A stretch of 64,000 nucleotides of DNA from Numida meleagris (lineage: Eukaryota; Chordata; Aves; Galliformes; Numididae): contig NC_034414.1 in NCBI RefSeq assembly GCF_002078875.1, positions 8,231,993 to 8,295,992 on the forward strand, read 5' to 3'. The notes under the pieces were generated by a model. It saw only the letters and a program-made list of their open reading frames with translations, was not told where the DNA came from and searched no databases. A program made the translations under genes and the position numbers. How positions within the stretch are numbered: position 1 is the stretch's first letter; each line of letters opens with the position of its first letter. Below, in pieces: positions 12,601 to 25,800 of the stretch.

Positions 12601-15600
12601 AACTTACCATTAGCATCGCTTACTTTCATGGCTTTGAGCACATTTTCTAATACTGCTGACAGAGGAAAGACGCAGATGTAAATTTTATTAAGAGATTCAA
12701 GTCAGACCCTTGTGTGATAAAGAATGCTGAATTCTGCTTTTTCCTTCATACCCCAGCATAAAGTCTAAATAAGCAGAAGAAATGTATCTTCATTTGTAGA
12801 GAGAGGCCGTTCTCCGCTTTTACAACTTCCCAGAAGATAGGCCAGTAAAAATGAACTGGAGCACACGGACAGTAATGTGTGAGAGCTTCTGAAAAGTAGT
12901 TCAAATGCTGGAAGTTACTTTGGCTCCTGCAGGTCAGCACACCTCCATCATTCCAGCTCTATTTCTTTTAAGAGAGCATCAATCTAACCTCCTGGTCACA
13001 TAAAGCCTGTGATATTCCCCTCCATAAGCACTCTGCTGCTTGCTCCCTCCCTCACCCTGGTGGTGGAACAAGTCTGGCTTTGAATTCTTTTGAAGGAAAT
13101 TGAAAGGCATTGTGCTTTGAAGAGTTATATCATTCAAGGTCTGGTCTGCAGCAGAAGATTGCAAAGTTTCTTTTAAGGAAACTAAACAACTGAGATTTTA
13201 GGTGATGAAATGCGGTATTGATCACAAATTGAAATAAAATCCACGCAGTTGAAAGTCAGAAGTAATTCTTATTGAATAGACTGTATGAAAGTTAACTTCT
13301 CCACTTCCAAGTGGATGAGAATTCCTGTTATTGAGCCTCTCATATCTGATCAGCAGTCACCATATGTGTGGCCCTTGATTTTATTATTAATATGTTTTTC
13401 AGTTTATTATTTAGAAAATGTTTGGCTTTTACCATGAGTTTTGAAGCTATTAAAAGCACTCTGGAAATACACTGGTGAATGAAGTACTCTTAACCTTTAC
13501 AGTGACACTTGCGAAACAAAAACAAAACACTTATATGACATAGCTTTTATCACTTGTGTTAATCCCGTAAGCTTTTGTGTTTACATGACCCACAGACAAA
13601 TGGAAGATATTATTTTTAAGGACTCCAAGGTCAACGCTTTTCACATGTGCTAATAAAAAGAAAGCACCAAGAAACAGAAGAGGTCACATTACCTTGAAGC
13701 CATAGTAGCACATACAATGAAAGCATGTTTGTTTTTAAAAAATAAGAAAAAAGAAAAAGCAATATCTTAAATGGATTGTTCAAGTGCTAGCATTATTATT
13801 TTTGGTATGGCCTATTTGTTTTGAATCCTAGAATAAAATTCATCCAGGTCTGTATTATGATAATATATTTTTCATAGGGTTGTTTTTTTGGCTTTCTTGA
13901 AAGCCATGTTAGTTGGCTAGAAGTTATTAGAAGGAACATAGAGACAATAATGGGCATCTCCTGTTGCGGTACTTCACTTCAGTTTGAAGGAATTTACGAA
14001 GATGCTGTTGAATATAGCCAACTACCAAAATTCTCTTCCAAATCACTATTAGAGACACTAGCATGTTGTGCTTCAAATTCACATCCTATTTTACTTTTCC
14101 ATGATTTAAGGATTTATGTTGAAATTACAAAATTAAGCAGGGATGAACATATAAATTTAGATGGGTTCATGTCCTGACAAAGGGTCACCATTAGAAAATA
14201 GATAATTTAAAATCATGCATTACATAACAATATTGATAAAAATGATTTTCACTGGTTGAATACTGCTGAAAATCATTAGATGGGTCTGCATTTGGCTTCT
14301 GTTTTAGGTCAAATAAGATGTGAAGAAATCCCAAACTTCTAATGAAAGTTGCTGTTATGAGATGTGAATGTCTCAAAAGAGAGCTTATTCAGAAATGGGT
14401 AAGTAAACACATGGCTAAAATGTCATTATGATTTTCAGTGGAAAACATAATTTAGGGGAATGTATGTTGCGTTGTGCATAGCAATATTTCTGCTAATAAA
14501 GGAAAGGATTTTTTGCAAGTTTTTGGTCAAGCTTCCAATTTCTCTTTCTGCTACAATAGATGCAGAATACACTTTAAGGAAAAAAAATCAGGATAAACAT
14601 ACGGAATTGCTTGGAAAGATTTTATGACGGCATGCTTGATGTTAGCATCTGTTCCATTTGGTGTGCGTAAGTTAATAAATGGTTTACGTATAGTAACTAC
14701 AGTGCGTATTACCTAGTCTAAGCGTTATCTTTTATAGTAGCTTACTTGGAAAATAGCACAATAAGTCATTTTTATGCTTTCTGTATACTGGTAAGAAAAA
14801 ATTGGTCATCTTCCATCAATTGGAAGGTGGGCAAGTTAAATTAAACCTAAAAGCAGTATTATTAAAACTCATAGAAAGATATAGAGTGTTAACGTGGGAT
14901 GATATCTAAGTTGATAATATATTAAGAACAATAATCTGAAAACAAGTTTAGACGAGGGCTGTCCTGAAGAACAAGGTTTCGTTATTTACTCAAGCGAAGG
15001 AGTTGGCATTTTTCTGTGATCTTAAAAACCCTTTTAAGATTGATTTCATAATAAAGAAGGCCAAGTGTTTTTGAGCAGCAATTTGGTTTGTTTAATTGAG
15101 GAAAAACTGATATGAAGTAACTTTTTTGATCAAGTCCTCAGATTGTTGGGCTGATCATTGAGGAATAATTCATAACAAATTAAGTAAAATGGAAATTTGT
15201 AGGCTGTGGAAGAGCATTTCAGGAAATATGAGCTGGTATTTGACAAAGCAACATTAAGCTTTCCTCATTCATTTGATACATTTTGAGTATCTACCATACA
15301 AAGAGATAATGTTGAGGTTATAAGTATATTCAATCTGCACATCCTGAGATTAAATATAAAATATGTATTTACAGTTGATGACGCTTGACAAGTGAAAGAC
15401 TGTAGTTACATTCAATTGCATAGTTGAAGATGTATAAAAGAAGGAAAAATATTGTCTGTGAGTAACAGTAAATTGAGAGATACTGGTGAAAAAGCTGACG
15501 GGCGTTAAGATATGAAAGTTGCAAAATGAAAAATCAAAGGAATTTGCAGGTGAAAGTGAAACCAGGAGAAGGATGGGCCAAAGGGCTTTTGATATCTGAA

Positions 15601-18600
15601 TGACTAATGAGTAGTGGGAAGACTGAAGAGAATATTTCGGGATATCTGACTGGAAAAAAAAAAAGGTTCTTTGAGAATGTTAGGCTGCCAGGAAAGTGGG
15701 TTACCCAGTGAAATAGGAGAACTGTGGAAGCTTTCAGCGTTTAGAATGTAAACTTAACTGAAAGAATTCTTAACAGCCCAGAATTCATGAAGGCCATCTA
15801 GGTCCGACTCCACACAATGCTAAGCAAGCAGCGGATTATTTTGCTTGGTTTGTGTGCAGGCCTACGTGAAAACAATGTATTTAGGAATCACAGGAGCTTT
15901 CTCTAAATTTGGAGCAGAAATAGAAGTTACACATTTGAATGCAGTGGTTTAATTGTTTATGGTTGGCTGTTGCAGAAATTCTAAATTCCTGTCACTGGAA
16001 GTTACATGCAAGGAATTTGCTTGCCAGTGACAAAATTAAGATAAAGCATCTGACAGTATCCTAACACTTGAGTTGAAGGAGGCTGAAAGAAAGATCATCA
16101 TAAAATATTCTGGGGGCAGCTATTTATGTTTCTCTCCCAAACGTTATCCCTGTGCAAGAATAAAAGCTGTAAAGCAGTAAATAACTTGGAGTATTTGCAC
16201 CAGAAGCGGTGAGCAGAAGATGCACGCAGAGGGAGCAGTTGGAAGAGAATAGGGTATTTGTTTCCAGTGCCAAACAGGGAAAGCTCTATTCGTTAGCCTC
16301 CACTGTCATAAGCATTACCATTGTGAGCATAAGTGGACTGGTTTGTCAAGAATGGGGGGGCAAAAGAACAACTATTCAGAGGCAAAGAGGGTGCTAGAAA
16401 CAGAGGTTGGATGAAAATGAGTAGAACAGTCTGGAATAGAAGAAAGGGTAGCTAAGGGATCTGTGAACTGTTAAGGAATGCTAAAATAGGAAATGGGTAA
16501 GAGGCAAGAGGGTGGAAAAGGGGATCAGAAAACTGGTGGGCATGAGAGGAAGAGAAAAAACGGAATGGTCATGAAACAGTGAATATGAATGAAAAATAAA
16601 TATAAGGAAGTTCAGGCATGAAAGAGAGAATAGGAAAATTTCTTATGTAAGAATAAATGATATACTGTTTGATCCACAAAAGGATGGTCATAGACCGTGG
16701 CCTGTAATGTCTCAAGAAAATCCTTGCTGCTTGCTCGAAGGAAAGCAGCTAAAGTAGGAAAGGCCACAAAAATCCAAAGTGCCCATGGATTAAGAGAAGC
16801 ACCTATAATAATGTACTGTCAATCACTTTCAAACTGCAATCTTTCCTGTATATGTTTTTAGATACTGCTTTTGCTTCTGGCATCTTTCTTTGCTGTGTTT
16901 GGTTTTCCAGGAAATCCATTCCTGCAGGGTAGGTGTGTGATGGTTCCTGTTTTTCCCCAGAACAAATCTTGGTTTAGTTATGGGTAGCTCCTCTGGTCTG
17001 TTGTCCCAGCTACTCTCTTCAGCTGCTTTGGGACTGACCCCAAGGTCAGTGCCCCAGGTGCTCAGTCACATGGGTGGAAATGGATGGAAAGGTTTGCATT
17101 TAATGCAGAAGAGTGGACTTGGCGAAGGGAGCACCGGGTGTGACACAAGCTGAATGTGTCTTGTTTCAATTTTTCAACTCCCATTGGCATATTTAAGCTA
17201 GCATTATTAAAACTAAAGCAGATGTAGGTTCTGAATTCTCCTCTACAAGAGCTCTGTGCCAGGTATGGGGAGAGTTTCTGAACTTCCACTCTCAGAGGAG
17301 GAAGAAATGGAGCTGTGTACAGCTCATGTATATTGATGCATGACCTTGATACTTGCATTGCCAACAGCAAAAGGAGAATATTTGAAGTAAGATTAGAAGA
17401 ACAATCTACTGAGAAAGAGAAACCTTGGCAGTCCTGTAATATAAACAAGCACTAACACCTGCTGTGAGACTAAAGCTCTTAATTGTGTTTTTCTAAGAGA
17501 TAAAAACTCGTCAGACCATCCAATATCTAAAATAACTTTCAGTATAATAGTACAGAGTTGGCAAATGCTATGCCTTTTGTTTACTTTTTTGAGACAATGC
17601 TCAAAAATACTGGATACATAATTCAATGTAGGTTTGTAGCAGTCTATTTAACAAGCTAATACCTTGCCCAGAAATGAATTGGCATAAGAAGATTGTAGTA
17701 CCCCTTATGATCTCTTGAATGAATAGCATGCGGTGCAAGTTGTGCATGGGTCAGATTACTAGAGGAAATCTCCAATAACATTTGTGATGATGTATGTGTA
17801 TAATAAACTGAAATTCTTTTTTTAAAACTGACGTACAGAGCTCAGATTAATTTTAAGGGTCCTAATGTAAGGCACCTGATAGTTATATTGAGCATGAAGT
17901 GACTTTTTAAACCATTTGATGCTTCTGAAGGCAGTTTCCGTATGTTTTTAATGTTAGTCTGTTTGTTTCTGAAACGTGCTGCTTAATGGTACTGAAGTAT
18001 GTATGCTTTAATATGCACTCAGAATGTTTACATCTGTGGGAAATACACTTTTTAGTTGACCAACTAGAAATTCAGTGCTGGAACAGAAAATAAAATCACT
18101 TTTTTTCCAACTTGTCCTAAAGAATAAAGATTTTTCAGGCTAAATTCTTCTTCATGGCAAATCTCATCTTCTAACTATAGTTGAGTACGTTGATAGTCGT
18201 TAAGCATTTGGAATAAATAGCGAAGGAAACTCAGTGTGGATTACATAATGAATTTAGACTAATGTCTGTGAAGATGGCAGCTTAACACAGATCATGTGAG
18301 TAGTTTTGTTTTGGTTCAGACCAGCTGCATATGTAACATCATCAAATGTTATATTGTTTAAACAGGCTAAAACCAGAGCCTTGCTAATTCTGAGCTGTGA
18401 TGATTCTGGTGGGCTTGCTGAAATAAGTTATTTTTGGCAGGAAAGTAAGAAGATAGGACTGGAAGATTCACAGAAAGCCTATTTTTCTGTTCGTGGAGGA
18501 AACAGGAAATCAGAAGCAACGTTACAACTCAGGATAAAGGTAGCATAGAAGAACAAAGGTGAAAAACTAAGATAAAGCCCGTATCTCCTCAGGCGATGGG

Positions 18601-19578
18601 AGAATGGGCTGATGGGAGAGATTATTTGGCTTGGAAGAGATTATGGGAATATTTTCAAAATTTTGAATTGGATTGTTATCTGGAAAAGGCACCCACTGAG
18701 CTCCCTGGGGGAAGTTCTGTTTAGCTCTCTTATACTTTCTGAGGTGCCTTTTTAAAGCTTTGTTCCGGGTGATCTTTATAGTCACGTCACCAAATTTTTG
18801 GAAGCAGTGTGTGAAATTTTTGTAGTAATTTCTGTTTTTAATTTGAAATATAATTATGTTTATAGATTTCAAATACTTGTGCTAATGGATGATGTTAAAC
18901 CTATCCATTATTAAGGATGAAGTAAGCCATGCTTATGCGATTTTTATATAGTTTTCACTTCTATTTCAGCATTGGTGCTGAATTTGTAACCAGTGCAGGT
19001 CTGAAGTTATGAAATCAACTTTAAAGTAGAGAAAAAGGCTAGAAAACCTAGTATCTGAAATAGATCTTGAAAAATTCAAGGAAAGAGTTACATCACTTGA
19101 TTCTTGAATTTTTTAAATGGATTGCAAAGACTTGTTAAACTAAATGTCTTCTGTTTCTGATCAATTATACGTGAGTAGAAGATTGCTACTATTCATATGG
19201 AAAGTTTAACAAGTGTTCCTTCCCCTGTCCTCTCATGCATTCTTATTTTTGCATTACAGTTCAATTCTTTGTTTTGTCTTTTCTGGGAACTAAAGATGGG
19301 AGATTGAGCATGCTCTGCTGTAGTTTGTTGAGAAAAATTTCAGGATCCTGTTTATGTTTTCCCTCTGTGCATGGCAATACCATCTGGCTTGCAGTTGTCA
19401 GATTTGAAGGGAGTAAAGAATTTTTTTCCCATCTCTTCTCCTTGTTTAGACTGACAGAGGCTGTTGGGATTTTTGTTTTTCTGTCTTCTTCTGTTTTACA
19501 GAGTAAAGTTGATTTCCTGGGCTCAATTCACCTGTTTCACTGTAATTCCTTGACAGTACATGACCTATAGTGTCACTA
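6601..19578. other. Unannotated AT-rich DNA (intron or intergenic)
   Basis: No gene, RNA or clear mobile element was recognised. The stretch holds a GTT microsatellite near 8770 and a purine-rich section at about 15450-16650 with no detectable coding signal. The open frames, including a 128-codon minus frame at 17062-17448, show no known domain, no splice-flanked exon structure and no codon bias. Old repeats beyond visual recognition may be present. Confidence 0.55.
8768..8800. repeat. (GTT)n microsatellite
   Basis: A T-run is followed by about eight GTT units with one GTTATT interruption near the 3' end. It is a simple repeat that could vary in length between individuals. Confidence 0.9.
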
Positions 19579-19830
19579 AATCACAGAATCGTAGGGCTTG
19601 GAAGGGACCTCTGGGGATCAGTGAGTCCAACTGCCTGCTAAAGCAGGTTCCCTACAGTAGGCTGCAGAGGAAAGCATCCAGTAGAGTTTTGAATATCTGC
19701 AGAGAAGGAAATTCCTGTGTTCCAGTTTGGGGCCCGTTTGCCCTTTGTTCTGTCACTGGGCACAGCTGAAAAGAGCTTGACCTCCTTGACTCCTATGCTT
19801 TAGGTATTTATATGCATTAATAAGATCCCC
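19579..19830 (-). mobile_element. CR1 LINE 3' fragment with internal deletion
   Basis: Read on the plus strand, it starts with the reverse complement of a CR1 3' tail ('aatcacagaatcgtaggg'), followed by the familiar 'cttggaagggacctctgggg' block at 19597-19616. Further on comes the part ending 'taggtatttatatgcatt', then 'aagatcccc'. Family similarity is lost after about 19830, so the copy is 5'-truncated as usual for CR1. Near 19710 the sequence jumps from the 'gcagagaagga' segment straight to the 'ttcctgtgttccagtttg' segment. In CR1 copies of this type these are normally separated by roughly 80-100 bp, so an internal deletion is inferred. The copy has no coding capacity. Confidence 0.88.
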
Positions 19831-22800
19831 TTGTTCTTTATTTTTGTTGAATGCTCAAAGGCTTTTTTCATCTTTTATACTAAAGATATACATTAGAAGC
19901 TCAGAGTGTTTTTCAACTGTTATGGATGCATGAGCAGAATCTATTGCTGTTAAATATTTTGGAGGGGTTTAGTATCTACTATGTATGTTTAAGACTTCAG
20001 GGAAATATCACCCCAGTGATCAAGGAAGTCCCTCCCACCATATGTATTTTGGCGCAACTGATAATTTTCTGTTAAGAAATGTCTACTGCAGTTTAAAAGC
20101 AACAATATCAGTATTGTGCTTTAATCCTGAATATTTTAAAAATTTAGCTTTGAAATTTAGAGTAATTGCTATGCTATTTGATAGTTTAGGTTTTAAACTG
20201 TCAATCTGGTTTATATGACTGCACGAGTAATAGCGCCATACTGTTTAAAGCCAGATTTCTCAGCAAAGGAACTAGAGTTCCTGGGAGGAAGTATTTGACC
20301 ATCAGTGATCTTGAAACTATTTCCCAGAAGGCTTTCAGAATCTAATCATCTTAACATTTTTACTTTTCAGTAAGATCAAACCACTCCTAGCATTTCAAAT
20401 ACCTTTCTGTGTGATTTAGAAAATGAAGATTAATATGTACGAGTGAAGGATTTCAGCTAATTGAATATGAATTACTTTCTGAATATGCTACTGTTAGATG
20501 TTTGAATGCTAAGGATGTTGAACATTACGTAAGTGATTAAAAAATTCTCATTAATTAAAACAAAGGATTGCACGATGATGAATACAGGATATTTTCAGAC
20601 AGAGAAAAGAATGCAATTCTTGAACCCGTTGTGTTGCTTTCATTTTTGATGTGGTATTAGAACAACGTGGTACAATAGAAATGTTTTTCTTGAAAGAAAT
20701 GACTACTTCAAAACTATGTAAGGTAAATCTGAAAGATAAGTATGGACTCAGAGCAAGAAGCCTCATCAGAGAAAATGTGTAGCAGATGTTTAATGCGGCT
20801 GTGATGTGACACAGATGTTTCTCTTAATTTTTCAAAATATGTGAATACAGTAACATATGTTGTATCAGGTAAGAATAAACTGCTAGTGCTGTACAGCTGT
20901 CCTTGCTGAAGGATAGCCTTAATCTCACATAATTATATTTACAATTGTATTACAATAAGGCTATATACTAATGGGATGACTTGGTCGTAAATCCAAAAAC
21001 CATATTGAGGCCATTATAATGTTGAGGCTGTCTTGTGTACGTCTGCCCTGCTGCACTTCCTGCTCACGCTCAGGAAAGAAGCCAACTGGATGTGAAGCAG
21101 CTTTTGTGGGAATAAGAGCGTCATTTGCGTAGGGGTCACATTCCATTGTAAAGTATGTATGGATATATCACTGGGGAGTCATTACCAACATACCGTACTT
21201 CTTCTTGTGCTTTCTTGTGTATACTAGCTCAAGTGGAAAATCAAGTGACAGATTAATGCTATGCATCTGCAAAACCCCTCTGAGAGGAGCAGATGCTGTT
21301 GCCCATAAATCTAGACCTTTGAAGAGGCTAACAGGGGTGAAGGTGAAACAAATACCATGCTTATCAACATATTACCACAGTCTACAGGGATTGATTCTCT
21401 TCTCTACAACCTACGGGTTATTTTCTAAGCATACTACTGAAAACTATTTTGGCATTAAAATGGGGCTAGGATGGGGAGTGTTGATATTTTTATTCCTGCG
21501 AAGTGAATCAGCTAGTGGAGAGGAATGGGGTTTGATAGCTGGCTTTAATGCACTGTTGCCGTGGCAGGTTTTGAACTATTCCTGTCTGGATTGTGGTGGT
21601 TTTGTGCGCTTGCACGCTGTTAATGAGTGAACTATTTGTCTCGGATTTCTTGGTTTATAACTCATTCCTTGCAAATTCAGGGTTAAATTGCAATAATTTT
21701 GGCAGTAGAGTTTTTTTCTCAGAACGTGTGATTCCTGATAAAATTGTTTAAGGTGTGCAGTTGTTTCCTGTCCGTATATAGATCTCCTGAATCAATCCAA
21801 ACATGGGAAATGAAAGACCCTCTGGTGTTCTGTGAGATTTTTGAGGATTCCTGACTGATGGTTTGCTGAGGCTCATTCAAGATGAATCGTCTGGGTTGTT
21901 TTCATGTGCTGTGACCCATACAAGAAAAAGCTATAGGAATTATCAGTGCTTGGTTTAAAACTTAAGCCCTTCATTCAAATTACTTAAATAATTTTTGGTG
22001 AGGGGTGTGTTAGAAACAGATTACTAAGTACTTTGTAAGCAGCTACCTGCTTCTGTTGGTTAACAGGTTGTGGTGGGGCAGACTCACTTGTGAAGAAGGT
22101 TTTAGCTTCTGTTGCTGAGAGGGGAAACCGGGTTATGAGCTGCAGGGCATTAATACATAAAGGTCCAAATATACAGGGAAAACAGGAGCCCTCCATACAA
22201 GGAGGAAAACCGAAAGCAATGAGCTCTGTGGGTTAATGCTCAGACCTAAGAGAAATCTGGGAAGTCAGTCCTGAAGCCAGCTATCCAGCCTGCTGGTAAA
22301 CACAGAAGATTTGCAGTTACTAGTGAACTTCATAGAGGTGTTTGTCTTTCATTTTTTTATGTATTTTTACAGCCTTTCCGGGAAAAAGAACGATAAATAT
22401 GTATTCCTGTTTGTTATGCAGGAACATTGTGTCACTTGGACTTCCAGAAGTCCTGAATTAGAGGCAGACCTGTGGAAGGATGTATTTTGTCTCATTGTTG
22501 TGCTCTCTTTGGTCCCACCTGCCTCCATGGAAGCATGGAGAAGAAATCTGGCTCTGTTCTTAGGGCTCAGAATGGCAATGGATCAATGACAAGTTGCGCT
22601 ACATGCACTGGCTTTTTAGGGCTTCTTGAAAATTGAAGGAAAACAAATTTTTTTGTTTTGTCAGTGTTTTTTTTGTTTGTCAGTGAAGTCCATAGTTTGA
22701 TTGGATCTGAATATGGTGAGGAATCAAACATGTTACGTGATTGTGCATTATCTCACTTCCATTGTTTGGAAGGAATACTCTTTTACTGCATCTCTCGCAT

Positions 22801-25800
22801 TACTGTATGCAAGGAAGTCCTGAATTCAGGTTTCCAAATCTGTCTTTAAAAGAATGGTGCTGTCTTTTCTTTCTTGTCTTCCCTAGGCGAAAGTACATGT
22901 GCTCTCAGAGTACTCAGAAGTTATTTGTAATATTTTAATGCCTAGATGTTTGCGTTAAAATGGAACAATGTGAGTAATATATGTCAACATGGAATTGCAG
23001 TCAGTATGGTAATTAAATATAGTCCCATTAGATGCAGGTAATTGACAAATTGGGGTTGTTTTCAATTAAATGCTTTCCCTGACTGGTCTGAGGGAAGTAG
23101 GAAGGATTTTAAAATGAATGTAAACTAGTATACACATTAAATACTGGGTTAATTCCATAAGTAGTAGTAAATCCTCACTAGCAGAGAGCTGTCAAGACTG
23201 CTTTGAGAACTTTGATTATAATGAAGTCTCCGTGCTCGTTTTGTCATCCTTCTTTTTCCACGATCACATTTATTGAAGAAGTTTTCATTCTTCTGCCCTT
23301 GTTCTGTTGTTGGGAAATCAAGTAGGTCCCAGGTGGTGAAGTAGTGGTCAAATTGTTCATTTTGCTTAAATTCTATTGATACAACAGTTTATCCATATGC
23401 TTATGTTAGCCAAGTATATTCCTAATTAACTACAATTAATCTGCATGTTAAATATCTATCAGTATTGGTCAACTTCTAGGTCATGTTTGACTTTCTACAA
23501 CCTTAGAGAAGAGTGTGCATAAGACATACTTGAAAGAAGATTAATCTGTCTTTAGGGTTTAAGTAAATGAATAATTTTTACTTGAAGGTGTGGAAGAATC
23601 AAAGTGCATCACAAACTTCTGTCTCCCATGAGTACTTTTCAACTCTGTGCAGTCCTGGCTGTGTTCTGCCAATGAGTCCAAACCAAGGCTTTGTTGCCAC
23701 TGAGTTTCCTCTGACAGAAAATTTGATCAGGCATCTATGTTACTATAGAGCATCTGGTCTATTTCTTTATGTTTCTTAATTAAAATCAGATCTATTTTTT
23801 TTTTTAAGGAAATGTTGCAGAAAACCTACTGGGACTGAATGGGAGCATGTAATACAGAAACTCATTGCAACCTTCTGTGGGCTTCAAAACTCAGAACAAT
23901 AAAAATCTCTGTAGCTATGGTAAAGCAGAGTAACAAAGAATAGCAAAGTCACCTTGACTGGAGGTTAGTAATTGGCAACTAGATGTAAATAGAACCTGAA
24001 TTTTTATTGTGCCGGCTGGGTCTAGTAAAGTGTTCTATTTTCCAAATAGAAATGTATACTACGATGTTAATGAAATAAACGCCACCCCTCAAGAAGCTAC
24101 TCAGACAAGAAATACTTAGCTGTTTTATTCAGTAACTGTGGCTTTTGCAAAATTTTTGTCTATATTTTTTCTCAAGTATAACATCATTTTAGCAGTAAAA
24201 AAAAAAACAACTGTTTGAATGAGAGCTACAAAATTGAGTGTATAATATGAATTCCTTAAGCCATAAGTAAATTTGTCTTCCTGCCAAAGTGTACCAGACT
24301 CCCCATATAGGCTTGCTGGCTTTGGCTTTTCACTGCCTCACTATTTATAGAGTCACTTAAGCCTGCAAACAGTGTTTAAAATGCTACTGAATCAGTACAT
24401 CTGTTGAGCCATACCACTGCTAACATGGGAGTGAGTAACTTTACAGTTGTGACAGTGGAGCGTTGGGCTGTAATCCTTATTTTAGCAAGGATATTATGTT
24501 GTACAATTGCCTCTGACTTACAGGAAGTGGCTTCATGTTACCTCTTTCCCCTTCCCCAGTGTGAAGTGTAACTCACAAACTCCTTGCACTGGTTGGATGT
24601 TCTCTGCAGGGGTGTTTTCTGGTCCAGTGGTGGCTCTTTGCTGCTGGGAATGAATGGGATGCAGTGTTTCTGTATTCACACCATTTCTCTTGGCACTGAA
24701 TGTTGCAGGTGAGAAGTGCAAGTGGAAGAGGAATTTCCTCAATGGCGAAGGGTATTCCAAAATGGAGTGAGGTTGAGCTAGGTGATTACTAGGTCTTTGG
24801 TTTTTTGCTTTGTTCTTTGTTTGTTGGTTTGTTTTTGCTGTTGTTTTTCCCCAGGCCGTTAATCCTGCACACACTACTGAAAGGGGCCAGAATCTAATTT
24901 GCAAGTCAGATTCAAAATTTGCTGAGGTCAATGGAAATCTCTGTTACATTTAATAGGGCCTGAATCACGTCTTAAAGTGCTGTTGAGGTGTTCTAAGATA
25001 GAACAGTAGACGTTTTCTTGGTTATTCATCTACTTTTATGTATCTATCATTGAAACAAACAAACAAAATGTTTGTAAGAGTGATAGTCCACCTCTTTCAG
25101 CTCCACGTTAACTTTCACTGAAAATACAGTGAGCATATTGAGAGAACATGTGAGATTATGCTTTACCTGCTGTTGTACAATAGATTGAGGTTCTTGTTTG
25201 CCACAGGAATATGCGTTAATAGTTGCTTTGGGAAGATGTCCTCTGCAAGAATATCCTTTTCAATACGGAATGAGCCACAGGTACCACTGGAATTTTGTAG
25301 CCCACTGAATGGGCTAGAAATATTGTTATATTCTGATGAAAATGTGTGCGGCACCACTGATGCTCCTGAGCTTCATCACATTCTGCAAAGAACTTGGTCT
25401 GCTTTTATTCACTGTTGGCATTGAGTTACAAAGGTCCCACCTGCAACCTATGTGCTCAAGAAACAAAATAGTAAGATGAAGCCATGTAAGACAGCATACC
25501 AAACGGACACCAACGCTGGTCTGCATCAGCTTACCTTACAAAAGGGAAGTGCTTCTTAAATCAAGCAATAGAAATGAGGTCCTTTTAAAATAAGAAAAGT
25601 CAATTTTGAGCTTGCTCTTTTTCAAAAAAAAAGAAAAAAAAGAAACAAGAACGAAATTTTAATACTCTTAGAATCTCAGGCAAGACAGTCTTTGGTTAGT
25701 ACAATGGAGCATAAGTGCATTTCATTCTGCCTTTAGTAAGAGTGGATTGTATAGCTGTCAAGTTGTGGCATGTATATGAAGTGCTGAGTAAAATCATTGC

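Noticed and set aside
17062..17448. 128-codon minus open frame with a hydrophobic stretch
   Set aside because: The hydrophobic run is short and no family is recognisable. There is no promoter, CpG island or splice evidence nearby.
21205..21630. 141-codon plus open frame
   Set aside because: No known domain, no splice context and no codon bias; a frame of this length is plausible by chance in 64 kb searched in six frames.
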